Of a DNA stretch of 64,000 nt, positions 48,254 to 58,846 are shown piece after piece (the first letter of the stretch is position 1; every line of letters begins with the position of its first letter). Source of the DNA: Pleurostoma richardsiae (taxonomy: Eukaryota > Ascomycota > Sordariomycetes > Calosphaeriales > Pleurostomataceae). The stretch lies in NCBI GenBank assembly GCA_030052745.1, contig JANBVO010000005.1, forward strand, positions 930,001 to 994,000, written 5' to 3'. The notes under the pieces are model-generated. The model ran no database searches, was not told where the DNA came from, and saw nothing but the letters and a program-made list of their open reading frames with translations. The translations under genes were made by a program, and so were the position numbers.

Positions 48254-48852
48254 TCTTACCACCCAGCCAGAGGAAAACCACCTCGAGCCCCTGCCACGAG
48301 CCAAATGCCTATCCCGAGCGGCTGACGTGGAACTAGGACGTGAAGCCCAACGGCAGATTCTACTCAGTTGCGCAGAGCCCGGGATTTTGGCCTAGAAGCA
48401 AATGAGGCTCAGTGCAGAGACCCGGCTGTGCCCGGGTCTCGTCTCACGGTGAGCTCGGCGTACGCAGCAGGTTAGCGGGGATGATATTTGAGAGGGCTTT
48501 GATAGAGTGCGAGGACTTGTCGCCCGAGTCCTCGTCTTCCTTTTCCGTCGCCTGGGACTTCTGAGGTGCTGCGCGTCTAAAATTGAGATTGTACCATCAT
48601 ATCAGAAGCCGCATTTGTTTTCGTCTTTTCCGAGATAGAAGGAGACGTCGAGGCCAAACTCAAAGCATCCGCAGAGTCCGTCCTGAATAGCTTACTTTAC
48701 CGAATCGTGGCGCAGCACTTCCTTTCATGACAGTCCATTCCACCACAGTCCGTTCCACCGCAGTCCCTGATAGACGTGGATTACTTAGTAGGCTTGTCGG
48801 CTAGACGAATGAGCGTAGCAGTCAAAATATCAAAAAGCAGTTGAAGAAACAG
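48254..48852. other. Promoter of the Zn2Cys6 gene
   Basis: About 600 bases between the regulator start and the tRNA terminator. Two imperfect 15-base tandem units lie at 48732-48761. No gene is seen. Confidence 0.45.
48732..48761. repeat. Two-unit 15-base tandem repeat
   Basis: Units AGTCCATTCCACCAC and AGTCCGTTCCACCGC follow directly on one another, 110 bases from the tRNA gene, with a third partial unit (AGTCCC). They differ at two positions. Confidence 0.8.
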
Positions 48853-48869
48853 AAAAAAATTGAAGAAAA
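48853..48869 (-). terminator. RNA polymerase III terminator of tRNA-Val
   Basis: On the minus strand, just past the tRNA 3' end, come TTTT (48869-48866) and then a run of seven T (48859-48853), the expected Pol III stop signal. Confidence 0.75.
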
Positions 48870-48871
48870 TG

Positions 48872-48964
48872 TACTCGTGCCGTGGATCGAACACGGAACC
48901 TCCTCGGTTTTTTGTGCACAGTGAACCTGTGAACGAGGCGTCATAACCATTAGACCACACGAGC
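48872..48964 (-). tRNA. tRNA-Val(CAC) with a 20-base intron
   Basis: The 93-base gene folds as a cloverleaf with a 73-base mature form. The acceptor stem GCTCGTG/CACGAGT closes with one G-U pair at 1-72; discriminator base A. A-box TGGTCTAATGG and B-box GTTCGATCC are present. The anticodon stem CCTCG/CGAGG encloses the loop TTCACAC, giving anticodon CAC for GUG (Val) codons. A 20-base intron sits after position 37, the standard place; it contains GTG, able to form the anticodon-intron pairing needed by the splicing endonuclease. The T arm is CCGTG/CACGG. CCA is not encoded. The 5' 65 bases recur as an inverted identical copy at 49247. Confidence 0.93.
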
Positions 48965-49246
48965 TTAGTTAGACCACAGGATCCAATCTCCGATTGATGT
49001 GATGCCGATCTGTTAATTCAGACTAAGTCGGTTGGGGGGTATCGCAGCAGGGTTTTCACAAGGATGGTGGACAGGCATGGGGTGGGTGTGGGTGGATGGA
49101 TGTGGGTAGATGTGGGCGCTGCGGTGGATATTCGTAAGTCGGTTGGCCGCGCTTGTGGTCGCGGCTACGCTAATCCGTCCTCTGATTGGCTGAACATTTA
49201 GACACACAGCCGCCGTGTAGATAATGTGCCCCAGTGATCTAACTCA
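48965..49246. other. Spacer between inverted tRNA copies
   Basis: The 282-base spacer holds a G-rich plus-strand segment of GGGTGTGGGTGGATGG character (about 49078-49120). The 20 bases next to each tRNA copy are themselves related (about 17 of 20 match), so the duplicated segment includes the 5' flank. Confidence 0.7.
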
Positions 49247-49311
49247 GCTCGTGTGGTCTAATGGTTATGACGCCTCGTTCACAGGTTCACTGTGCACAAA
49301 AAACCGAGGAG
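49247..49311 (+). pseudogene. Truncated tRNA-Val copy (5' half with intron), inverted relative to the full gene
   Basis: These 65 bases are identical to the 5' part of the tRNA-Val at 48872-48964, from position 1 through the anticodon arm including the whole intron, on the opposite strand. Identity ends sharply two bases into the variable loop (CCGAGGAG, then CGCGG). The T arm, B-box and 3' acceptor strand are absent, so a functional tRNA is not possible. The perfect match implies a recent copy or gene conversion. Confidence 0.92.
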
Positions 49312-50264
49312 CGCGGCCGCAGACAGGCTTGCGCCTGTCCGCGGCCGTCTCCTGGACGCCAGCGGACATCAAGTGGTCAAGGTAGCAGAAGTTGTGGCTC
49401 GACGGTAGCGGTTTGGTTTTGCGGGGGCGAGTCTGACCTGCTGCTGGCGTGCCGCTGCCCGTGGATTTTAAGCTACCTACCAACTTACACATAGAACTGT
49501 TTGGCACCGCAGATGCTTGATATCTTGTTGCGCATGCAAAAGTCAAAACAGAAACCGGAAGTAATCGGATTGCTATCAGTTAAACTCATGGCGGCTCATA
49601 AATAGGTCGGAAAGTCTACTTAGAGACTGTTAGAAGAGACAGCAGTAATAACGAGAACATTTTCTTATTCTACCTACCTATGCATAGGGTTGTTTCCAGA
49701 TTGACTGTTCTATGTAGGTAGGCTAATTCTGTACCCCTCAGTTCTTCTGTTCTTCCCTTGTCGTGATTGTTTGGCTCCTTCTCCATCCATACTCGACAAA
49801 TGTGTATGGGCGTAACGTTATGTTGCCAACCTAGCCATTATACGAAGACGGGGTGCTTTTACCAGTTAGGTACACACTAAACCCGTGCGTGGAGCTGCGC
49901 TTCGGCCGGTGCTACGCGCTCCGCGTAACACGCTCCAAATTGCTGTTAGCCCGCCAAATTGTCCATCCTCGTCCACTCCCACACCTTACGGCGACCGCGA
50001 ACTCAAGTGCCTCTCCCGCGACGAGGAAACATCTGACGTGCCGGTCCTTTTCTCCTCGACCCCGTACCATCTCCAATTCTCGAGGGAAATTGACCCCGGT
50101 AGTTTGCGCATGAATTTTCTGATTCGCCGCATTTCACTCCGGTGTCACCGCCTCCCCCGCCTGCGTCGCGTCAACCAGGGATAGCTCGGCAGGCGCTGAC
50201 CCGTTCCCAAAGCTGCGGACGATTCGACGAAGACTGTCGTCGCGCCTGACATACTTGGCGCAAG
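49312..50264. other. Upstream region of PDS5, including a GC hairpin
   Basis: Begins with a strong GC-rich hairpin (49314-49347) and continues to the PDS5 start. The 49550-49850 part is AT-richer; TACCTACC/GTAGGTAGG motifs lie near 49672 and 49716. The last 250 bases are GC-rich and should hold the PDS5 promoter. No other gene is recognised. Confidence 0.5.
49314..49347. repeat. 15-base inverted repeat (hairpin) at the tRNA break point
   Basis: Arms 49314-49328 (CGGCCGCAGACAGGC) and 49333-49347 are complementary except at one position, with the four-base loop TTGC. The hairpin starts two bases after the truncated tRNA ends. Confidence 0.85.
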
Positions 50265-53200
50265 ATGGCGCCGCGACGAGGCGCTGCTGTAGAAGAGGGA
50301 AGCGACGATGGGAATGCGACGGAAGGCCTAAAGTTCAACGAGCCGCTCTCATGGAAGGCAGGCAAGCCGATCCCAACAGGCGAGCTTGTGCGGCGACTCG
50401 ACAAGCTCTCCCGAGAGCTCGCCGACCTGGAGCAAGAGTGGCCTCACAAGGACTCGTTAAACAAAGTCGCGAAGGAGCTCTGCTCCCACCAGATATTGGG
50501 TCACAAGGATAAGGGCGTCCGGGCCTTCGCCGCATGCTGTCTAGTAGACATCCTCAAAATATGCGCGCCAGATGCGCCGTTTAGTCCAGCGCAGCTGAAG
50601 GTGATGACCTTCTAGACGGACATGACATCAATGGACAGATTATACTGACTGCTTGACAGGACATCTTCAGCCTCTTCATCACATACATCCTCCCCGCTCT
50701 CCAAGACCCGACACATACTTACAATGTTCAACACAAATATGTCTTGGTCTCTCTCTCCGAGGTCAAGAGCGTCCTGCTCCTCGACGAACTACCGAACAAT
50801 GAGGCACTGTTCATCCACCTCTTCACCTGTTTCTTCGACTCAGTGTCTGGTGCCAAGGCGGCCTCTGGCGAACAAGTCGGGAAGGATGTCGAGTACCACA
50901 TGACGGAGATACTCGTGGCGCTCGTCGATGAAGCACAGACGCTGCCCACCAAGGTCGTGGATATAATACTGGCACAGTTCTTGCGGGCGGCCGCCCCAGG
51001 GTCAACGAAGGAGAAGAAGGAGCAGGCAGCTGTGGAAGAGAACCAGTCGACACTACTGCTGAAAGAAGAGCCACCGGCCTATCAGATGGCAAAGACGGTC
51101 TGCAATACATGCCCGGAAAGAATGGCGCGATATATTGGCCAGTATTTCACCGAGGTCATAATGGAGGCTTCAGGAATAGGAGGGCGGACCAATGGCCACA
51201 GGGATCGAGATGATTCCGATGATGAGGAGACCGTCGGGCCGTCGGAGGCTGATCTCAAGGACCTGAGAAAGGCTCACCTCCTTATGCGGGAGCTGTGGAA
51301 GGCGGCCCCGGGTGTGTTGCAGAGTGTCATCCCCCAGCTTGATACCGAGTTGTCCGCCGACAACGTCAATGTGCGCCAATTGGCCACTGAGACTCTTGGA
51401 GACATCATATCTGGCATTGGCGCTGCCGGGGCGCCTCCTCCCCCCGCCTTGGATCCGGCTGCCTACCCGCCTCCTCGGCTGGCTGATGAATTGACGGATG
51501 CCCCAACCGCAAACCCGCTTACAACGCCTTACTCACCCATAAACTTTGCTCTCACCCATCCTGCGGCATACCAAAGCTTCGTCGGCAGAAAGAATGACAA
51601 GTCTGCTGTGATCCGTGCCGCGTGGACCACTGCAGTCGGCTACATACTCTCCACCAACGCTGGTGGCATCGGCCTAACTCACGAGGACGAAGGTAACCTG
51701 GTTCGCGCGCTTGCAGAGAAGCTAAACGACAGCGATGAGAAGGTACGCCTTGCAGGTGTCAAGGCTGTAGAGTCGTTCACCTTCCGCGATGTAGTCCTGA
51801 AGCTGGCACCCAATGGAGGGGTCGACAAGCAGGGTTCTGTTTTAGGCAGCCTGGCAGACCGATGCCTTGATAGGAAGCCACATGTCCGTGTGGAGGCTAT
51901 GGCCCTGATGGGCAGACTTTGGGCCGTGGCTACCGGCGAGCTGGCTGCTGGAAACGAGACTGTTGCGGCTACTCTTTCCGGCATACCTTCAGTCATTTGC
52001 AAAGCCTTCTACAAAAACGACCAGGAGCTGAATCTCCTCATTGATCGCGTCATCTTCGAGTATCTGGTGCCGCTGTCCTTCCCTCCCCCTCCAAAGAAAG
52101 GGTCCAAGGGTGCGAATGGCACCTCACAGTCACAGTCGCAGTCACAGTTGCAGGCTGCCGCCGGCTCCTACGACCCGGATGTAATTCGGGCGGAGCGCAT
52201 CCTGCTGCTCATCGGTTCCCTGGACCAGCCTGCAAAGAGGGCGTTCTTTGCTATGCAGTCGCGACAGCCGCAGTTCGCTGCAATCCTTGGGAGGTTCATC
52301 AAAGCTTGCGAGGACTTCAATGGCGGCGTCATGGATGAGGATGCCGACAAGAAATCGGACAGCCTTGAGAAGGTCATTCGTTACGTTATCCAGTTCTTAC
52401 CAGAGGCTCAGAAAGCCAATACGGAGCTGCATAAGTTCGCGAAGGCCAACGATCGTCGGAACTACCAGCTTATTAAGTTCGTTATCGGCCAGGAGTATGA
52501 CTTCAAGACGGTTCATAGAGCTATCAAGGAGCTGATCAAGCGCCTTCAAGGGCCACAGCATATTGCCCTCATGGAATTCCTGGTCCCGCTACTGTATCGT
52601 TCCGGCTATCTCATGTTCAACCGAAGCCATCTGGCCACCATTCTTGATTACTCCAGAACGGACAGGGAAGGCCTCGGCTCAACAGCGCACGAAATCCTGA
52701 ATGAGATATCGCAGCGCAGTCCCGACCTGTTCAAAACACACATTGGAGACCTCTGCAAAGACCTGGTAGACCAGGCGCCCACGAAGCACAAGGAAAATGA
52801 CCTCGCAGCAGTCGAGACTCTCAAGGCCTGCTCGTCGTACTCTCGCAAGTATCCCAAGGAGATCCCAAGCGACCGAGCGTTTATTCAGACATTGATGAAC
52901 TACACCCTGTACGGCCACCCATACAAGGCGGCGAAATATGCGGTGAACATCCTTCTTGCAAAGACGGACGATGATCAGAGGATAGTCAATGCCACTGAGC
53001 TAATACAGAAGGTTATGAAGGATTTCACGTATGGATCGGATCATTTCCCGAACAAGCTGGCTGCCATTGGTCAACTGGAACTCCTCGCTCCCAAAGTCAC
53101 TCAGGATTATGAAGACGCGATTCTTCATATAACCTTCAATGATATCCTGAAGGGCTCCCGGACTGTTGCTAGCGAGACTGACCCAGATTGGGTCGAGGAT

Positions 53201-54857
53201 GCCGATCTCGACGAAGAATGCCTCATCAAGTGTCTCTCACTGAAGCTCCTTGTGAATCGTCTGCGCAATTTGGATCGGGATGACGCCAGCGTCGAGGATA
53301 GAGTCAGGGTGGTCTTCAAGCTGCTGAAAACTCTTGTCAAAGAAAACGGCCAGATGCCCAAAGCCGCAGAAAGCCCTAAGCACCATAAGGCACGGCTCCG
53401 GTTGCTCGCCGCGCAGTTGATTTTGAAGTTGTGCAAAGACAAGCGCCTGGACGAAATGTTCTCAGCACAGGACTTCAACGACCTGGCCCTTGTCGTTCAA
53501 GATGCCAATCCACAGATCCGGCGTCGCTTCATGGAAAAGCTGCAGAAGTACCTCGGCCAGGGGAGGCTGCGCCCAAAGTTCTACACGATGGTTTTCCTCG
53601 CTGCTTACGAGCCCAATGCGGAGTTCAAGCAACGGATTGAAACATGGATTCGGTCAAGAGTACATTACTACGAGGTCACCAAGCAGACAGTCATGGAAGC
53701 TATCATGGCCCGTCTAATCTCCCTTATCGCACATCACCCTGATTACAGCCCCGAGCCGGACGAGTTGGTGGACCACGCGCGGTATATCCTGTTCTATGTC
53801 AGCAACGTTGCGAAGGAATCAAACCTCGGCCTTATCTTCCGGTATGCTGAGAGAGTCAAGCAAACGAGGGATGCCATCGATCCAGAGAACAGCGAGAACA
53901 TCTACGTACTAAGCGACCTCGCTCAAGCTGTCATTAGGAAATGGCAGGAGAGAAAAGGCTGGGCTTTCCAAGCATATGGCTCGAAGATTGGACTGCCCAC
54001 GGGTCTGTATCTAGCGCTACCATCGCACCAAGCTGCACAGGAGATCTCAGAGAAGCAGTACATTCCCAACGAGATTGACGAGAAGTTGGATGACCTTCTC
54101 CGAAGCCTAGATCGCAAAAAGGTAAGATATCCCTTATTTACGCAGGTTCATTGGCGCTAAATATGAGGCACAGAAGCGTAAATCCATGGATGACGGCGCG
54201 GAGGGACGTCCGTCTATCAAGAAGGTCAAGGCGCCGCCCAGGACAGCCCAACCCAAGGCAGCTAAACGGGCTCCGAAGAAAGCCGCGCCGAAGACGACAA
54301 AGACTCCCTCGAGGCCCAAGAAGGCAGCCACAGCCTCTTCGCCAGTGGAATCTTCCGAGCGCCGCCGTAGCGGTCGTTCTCGCAAGTCTCATACCTACAT
54401 TGAGCGGGACTCGTCCGAGGATGACGATGAGATGCTCGAGGGCGTCGCGGAGTGGGCCTACGACGACTCCGACGTGGAGAAGCCGCCTGAGGCGGAGGAA
54501 TCTGAGGCGGAAGACAGCACCCCTGAGCCGATGGACGAGGACAAAGACGAGCCTGTGTCAGAGAAGGCGGCCGAGGATGAGGAGAGCGAGCTTTCAGAGC
54601 CGCCAGAGGACATCGTGGAGGACGAAGAGGAGAAAGAAGAGCCGCCGCCACCGCCGGCGTCCAACGGCCGACGTGCTACTGCGGCGAACTCGAAGGCAAA
54701 GCGAAAGCCTGCTGCGAAGTCGGCGGCAAAGCCAGCCGCGAAACCTGAGGCCCCTGCTGCGAAGGCAGCACCGGCGAAGACTTCGGCGAGGGCGACGAGG
54801 GCAGCGAAGTCGAGGAAGGCGAAGGATGTATATGCTATGGACGAGGACGACGAGTGA
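50265..54857 (+). CDS. PDS5: Sister chromatid cohesion protein Pds5 (Spo76/BimD)
   Basis: Three exons (50265-50600, 50660-54121, 54174-54857) give 1493 residues. Pds5 is a HEAT-repeat protein that binds cohesin and governs maintenance and release of cohesion; the Sordaria and Aspergillus versions are Spo76 and BimD. Family sequence is clear from the start: LKFNEPLSWKAGKPIPTGELVRRLDKLSREL, then GVRAFAACCLVDILKICAPDAPFSPAQLKDIFSLFI and YVLVSLSEVKSVLLLDELP. Later segments include RRNYQLIKFVIGQEYDFKTVHRAIKELIKRL. An acidic loop (RDRDDSDDEE) lies at about 300. The C-terminal exon is disordered, with Lys/Ala/Pro repeats typical of histone-H1-like tails, RRSGRSRK and long Glu/Asp runs, consistent with DNA binding. 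Start chosen at MAPRRGAAVEEG, the first ATG in frame. Confidence 0.96.
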
Positions 54858-55814
54858 GGTGTGCGAGGCAAAATCAACGATGGGGTTCCTTTATGGCACG
54901 AAACGAAAAGCATTTCTCTTTCCTGAGTCTTATACCCTTTCGATATCGCGGTTTCCGCCCGCGCGTGCCGCGGAGTGGGAAGCTCGATGACTGATGATTC
55001 TACGTGGTCTCCGAGGATTGCATTAGCCAAAGTCTTTGTTATTGATGGGAATTTGCGCGAGTGACGTCCTGATCGAGTAATTGTGCTTCTACACGGGTAG
55101 TGTCCTCGAGTTTAACGATAGTCTTGGCAATGGACATGATTGACTCTACTGGAGGTCGGCACTGAAACTGTGTTCGTATATACATGCCCCCCGAATCGCC
55201 GAGGCCATCAATTTGCCGTTCTTGTAGAGAATAACTACCACATGCCGAGGCGAGTGAAGCCCCTTAAGAGCTATTATTACCAGCCGAAGACGACGCGAGT
55301 GCCTGAACTTGGCCTCAGGTGAGCAACTATTGCGTCGTCATTCTGCCACCCATGTCATAGAAATCGCCACACGTATGAATATAACGCTTGCTCTTTCCAG
55401 TCCAGTAGGTATGCACTACACCACCTAGATATATGTAGAGGCCGTATTAGGCGAGACTCATCGACTTAATACGCCAAGAGTTAGGTGTCGGGGTGAGGTT
55501 GAGGGAGGCGGCAGAAGTAACCTAGGTACCAACCCGAGCTCATATGAGACTCCGTCTTCCGGTGTCACACCTTTATAAGCATACATGAACCTTATCTGTG
55601 CCCATTGGATTGTTGACTGGGACTGCGCCGTTCTATCTATCTGGGTTAGACGAAGATATGTCCGGCGCAAGCTGTGGTGCTGTCTGTCACTTATTTCGTC
55701 TCGAAAGGACGCAGTGGCTAGAAAGTTGCTAGCATTCCGAAGAACGCGTCGTTTTCTGTGGACGAGCATCTATATCCAGTCTCCAGTCTCCCGCCGAGTA
55801 TTGGGGTAAACAGC
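54858..55814. other. Convergent 3' regions of PDS5 and PEX8
   Basis: 957 bases between two converging genes. Only short frames occur and none shows a domain. Confidence 0.5.
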
Positions 55815-57920
55815 TCACAGCCTGCTCATCCCGGTCTCGTCCAGGATCGCCCCGCTCATGAGCAGCTGATCCCCCCGGGCCGGCGCCCGCCCAAAGAGCA
55901 CCATCTCCCGGCCGCCCTTGGTGCCCCACCACGCGACGCCGACCGCCGCCCTCTCCACGTCCATCTCGCCGCTGGCCAGCACCTCCCAGAAGCGCCGCCT
56001 GGCGTCCTCCCGCAGCGCCGGGTCGGCGACCTCGTTGACCGCCCCGGCGGCCAGCGTCATCCAATCCTCGACGATGCCCAGCGGCAGGAACGGCAGCGCG
56101 TCGACCAGCGTGAGCGCGAGGGCGCTCTGCTCCGACGCCGGGGCCGAGGGACCGCCGGCGGCGGCTTTTCCTGACGGATCCGAGTGCGAAGCCGTCGCGT
56201 CGGGGCCGGGCGGTAGGGGCGCGGCGCCGGCGGTGGGCACGCGAAAGCGGACCATCTCGAGGAGGGTCTCGGCGAGGTCCGGGTGGGTGGCGGAGATGGG
56301 GAAGGGCGGAGAGAGGATCTGCACGAGGGTGCGGAAGGCAAGGCGGAACTGGCGTGGGGAGATGCGCGCGGGGAAGGAGGAGAGGAGGGTCTCGGCGTAG
56401 AAAGGCGCCAGCTGGATGGTGATGGGGGCGTTGTGCGGACAGGAGAGGACGGAGAGGATGGCGGAGTGGGCAGCTTCGAAGAGCTCGACCATGCGCGGGG
56501 AGAGGGGGCCTGAGTGCGAGAGGTAGACGGTCGCAGGCTGTACGATGAGGGACTCGCACGCCTCTGAGGATAAAGAGAGGGGTAGATGCTCCGCGGTGTT
56601 GAGGTAGAAGAGGTCCAGGGTCCTGTGTAGAGGGTCCGCAGGTATGGATCCGGTGTTTGGTGGCTGGGTCTCCCGCAGGAACGAGGTGGACGCCTCTGGG
56701 TCTCTGGCCAGGATATCGATGGAAGCCATGTATGTGAAAGTGTATACCTGGAAGCTATCGTTTCCCCTGGAGGAGATGAAGTAGATATTCCTCAGCGTAT
56801 GAAGAGTCTTGGATGCTGTCTTGGAAGCGATCCCAGCGCCTCCCAGGCGCGGATCCAGGAGGCTCCGGGAGACGACCGTCTGTAGTATAGCCACCGTTGC
56901 GAACAATATCTTCTTGAGCACCTGCCATACAGCAGGCCAGGTGGTCTGTAGCGTCGCTGGAGTGAGGGACATGGCCTCCTCACCCACGTCCACGCCCGAT
57001 AATTTGTTCACCTGCCAATGCCCTTGCAAGGCGCCCGAGAAGGCAAGGAGCTCATCCTGCGCCTCCATGACATGCTGTGCATCCCTTGCGTGCTCGACTG
57101 CGTAACAAATGACTTTGGAGAGAGGGCCAGCGGCATCAAGAAGCGGCCGCGAGTTCAAGTCGCTAAAGTAAAGAAAGGACGGCGACGCCTGCGGGAGGTC
57201 GAGCCGCTGGCCAAGCCGACGGATGTCGGCGTCCATCGCGCCGAGAAACACGCCGCTTTGGAAGCATGCGTCACCAGCCAGGGCTCTCACAGCTACGGAC
57301 AGCAGGTCATCACAGTTCAACTGCGCCTTCGCACCATCAGACAGCAGCGGAAACGCGTAGGTGAGTGCCAACGCGACAGCCGCCTCCGCCGATGGGCCGC
57401 CCTTCTCGGTGAGACGCGCCTCCAGCGCCAGATTGGCCGCAGTCACGACGGCGCTCTCGAGGGTGTGCCGCATGCTTCCCGACAGTGATCTCCTGTCGTT
57501 GCTCTCCATGCCCACGAGGATGCCAGTCAGCACCAGCAGGTGCCGCCATCGGCTCGACCTCTCATCCGCGCCCTTCACGACCGCTCTCGTCCAGGCCTCG
57601 CTGCCGAGCCCGCCGCCCACTGGGGGCACCGGAGGCCCGCGTCGCCTCGCCGAGGTGTTCTCGAGCTCGTTGCGCCGCACGTGGATGGCTGCGGTGTTGT
57701 AGACGCTGATGACGCGGGCGCAGGCGCGCAAGGAGTCGGCGGGCCGGCGCCATATCGCGGGGGCGGAGAGAAAGTGAGAGGCCAAGAGGGTGAGGTTCAG
57801 CGGATTCGAGAGGTGGGTGAGGAGGGTGAGTGTCGAGGAGTAGATCTGGTCGGTCCGAGCATCGTCGTGGACGTCCTGGTATAGGCGCAAGACCGTCGCG
57901 AGCAAGCGGTCGGTCTGCAT
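55815..57920 (-). CDS. PEX8: Intraperoxisomal import protein Pex8
   Basis: A single exon encodes 701 residues, starting MQTDRLLATVLRLYQDVHDDARTDQ. It ends in Ser-Arg-Leu, a PTS1 peroxisomal targeting signal, as in other Pex8 proteins. Pex8 sits on the inner face of the peroxisomal membrane, joins the docking and RING complexes of the import machinery and helps cargo release from Pex5. The sequence is largely helical, with N-terminal LLTHLSNPLNLTLLASHFLSAPAIW as the part I recognise most clearly. It includes Leu-rich helices and a Pro/Gly/Ala-rich insert near residue 580 (PTAGAAPLPPGPDA). There are no introns, which is unusual in this window. It is divergent from the TMEM170-family gene over 318 bases. 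Confidence 0.88.
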   Translation of the reverse strand: MQTDRLLATVLRLYQDVHDDARTDQIYSSTLTLLTHLSNPLNLTLLASHFLSAPAIWRRPADSLRACARVISVYNTAAIHVRRNELENTSARRRGPPVPPVGGGLGSEAWTRAVVKGADERSSRWRHLLVLTGILVGMESNDRRSLSGSMRHTLESAVVTAANLALEARLTEKGGPSAEAAVALALTYAFPLLSDGAKAQLNCDDLLSVAVRALAGDACFQSGVFLGAMDADIRRLGQRLDLPQASPSFLYFSDLNSRPLLDAAGPLSKVICYAVEHARDAQHVMEAQDELLAFSGALQGHWQVNKLSGVDVGEEAMSLTPATLQTTWPAVWQVLKKILFATVAILQTVVSRSLLDPRLGGAGIASKTASKTLHTLRNIYFISSRGNDSFQVYTFTYMASIDILARDPEASTSFLRETQPPNTGSIPADPLHRTLDLFYLNTAEHLPLSLSSEACESLIVQPATVYLSHSGPLSPRMVELFEAAHSAILSVLSCPHNAPITIQLAPFYAETLLSSFPARISPRQFRLAFRTLVQILSPPFPISATHPDLAETLLEMVRFRVPTAGAAPLPPGPDATASHSDPSGKAAAGGPSAPASEQSALALTLVDALPFLPLGIVEDWMTLAAGAVNEVADPALREDARRRFWEVLASGEMDVERAAVGVAWWGTKGGREMVLFGRAPARGDQLLMSGAILDETGMSRL

Positions 57921-58238
57921 CGTAGCTGGCAGATTAGACGGTACAGAAGGGAGTGAGTGGTGTAACTCCTAACTCCCCGTAGGAGGCATCAAGGTTTTGG
58001 GACGTTGAGACGTTGTGCGACCTTGAAGGAAGGGGAGAAGGAATGTGTTTGCTGATACTGGTGGTTATTTGGAGCTCGGCACCACCCCCATAGTTTGGTC
58101 GAGGGTCGTGCCGAGGCATGATCTCACACGCCAACCACAAGCGGCCCGGCACTTCAACTGGACAACACCTTACTTAGTCTTAATATCAGCCTGAATCAGC
58201 ACACCCCTAAAGCTGCTTTCTGCACAGCCACAGCCGCC
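57921..58238. promoter_or_regulatory. Divergent promoter of PEX8 and the TMEM170-family gene
   Basis: 318 bases separate the two outward starts. I see no clear box beyond general composition, but both promoters must lie here. Confidence 0.4.
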
Positions 58239-58811
58239 ATGAAACAGAACATCACCGGGACGATGCTGAACTCTACGTAAGGACGAGAGACGATGTCCCT
58301 TCTTTTAATGTGTGCATCCACGATGGCTGACGCGCGTGCTGGGGGATTAGCGACACGTACCCGCCGTTGGGCTACCTGACGCCGCCGTTCCCGTCGCTGC
58401 ACTGGCCGCCGCAGGACAAGGACTGGGGCCTTTACGGGCTGCATGACATGTGGCGCTTCACCCTGCTGTGGACGCTCATCATGTTCGCCATCTTCCACTG
58501 GAGCGTCGCGGCCATCGCGGTCTTGATGCAGGTCGCCAAGAGTCCCTCCAACTGGAAGTTCGTCTGGTTGGTGCCCGTCGTCTACTCCGTCGTCGCCGGC
58601 ACCGAGGCGCTCCTTGCCGGGAGCATCACGGGCATTATGTGAGTGCCACCTTCAATTCCACATATTTCACCTGAGCTGACCGAAGTACAGCGTCGGGGTC
58701 GTCTACAGGACTGGCGGCTGGTACATGCCGACGTGGATTCCGTTCATATGGGGCTGGGTCAATGTCCTGGTAGTGGTCGTGTCATCATTCTCTATCCAGG
58801 GCGGTCTATGA
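58239..58811 (+). CDS. TMEM170-family membrane protein
   Basis: Three exons (58239-58276, 58351-58638, 58691-58811) give 148 residues. The N-terminus (MKQNITGTMLNSTDTYPP) has two N-glycosylation sequons, NIT and NST. Three membrane segments follow: LLWTLIMFAIFHWSVAAIAVLM, VWLVPVVYSVVAGTEALLAGSITGIM and IPFIWGWVNVLVVVV. The segment around FHWSV, the central GSITGIMVGVVYRTG and the size match the TMEM170 family, whose human member shapes ER sheets and the nuclear envelope. The equivalent role here is inferred. The stop lies only 35 bases from the stop of the converging acetyltransferase gene. Confidence 0.78.
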
Positions 58812-58846
58812 GATCCCAGGCTATGCGTCTATGGGTCCTGTAAGCC

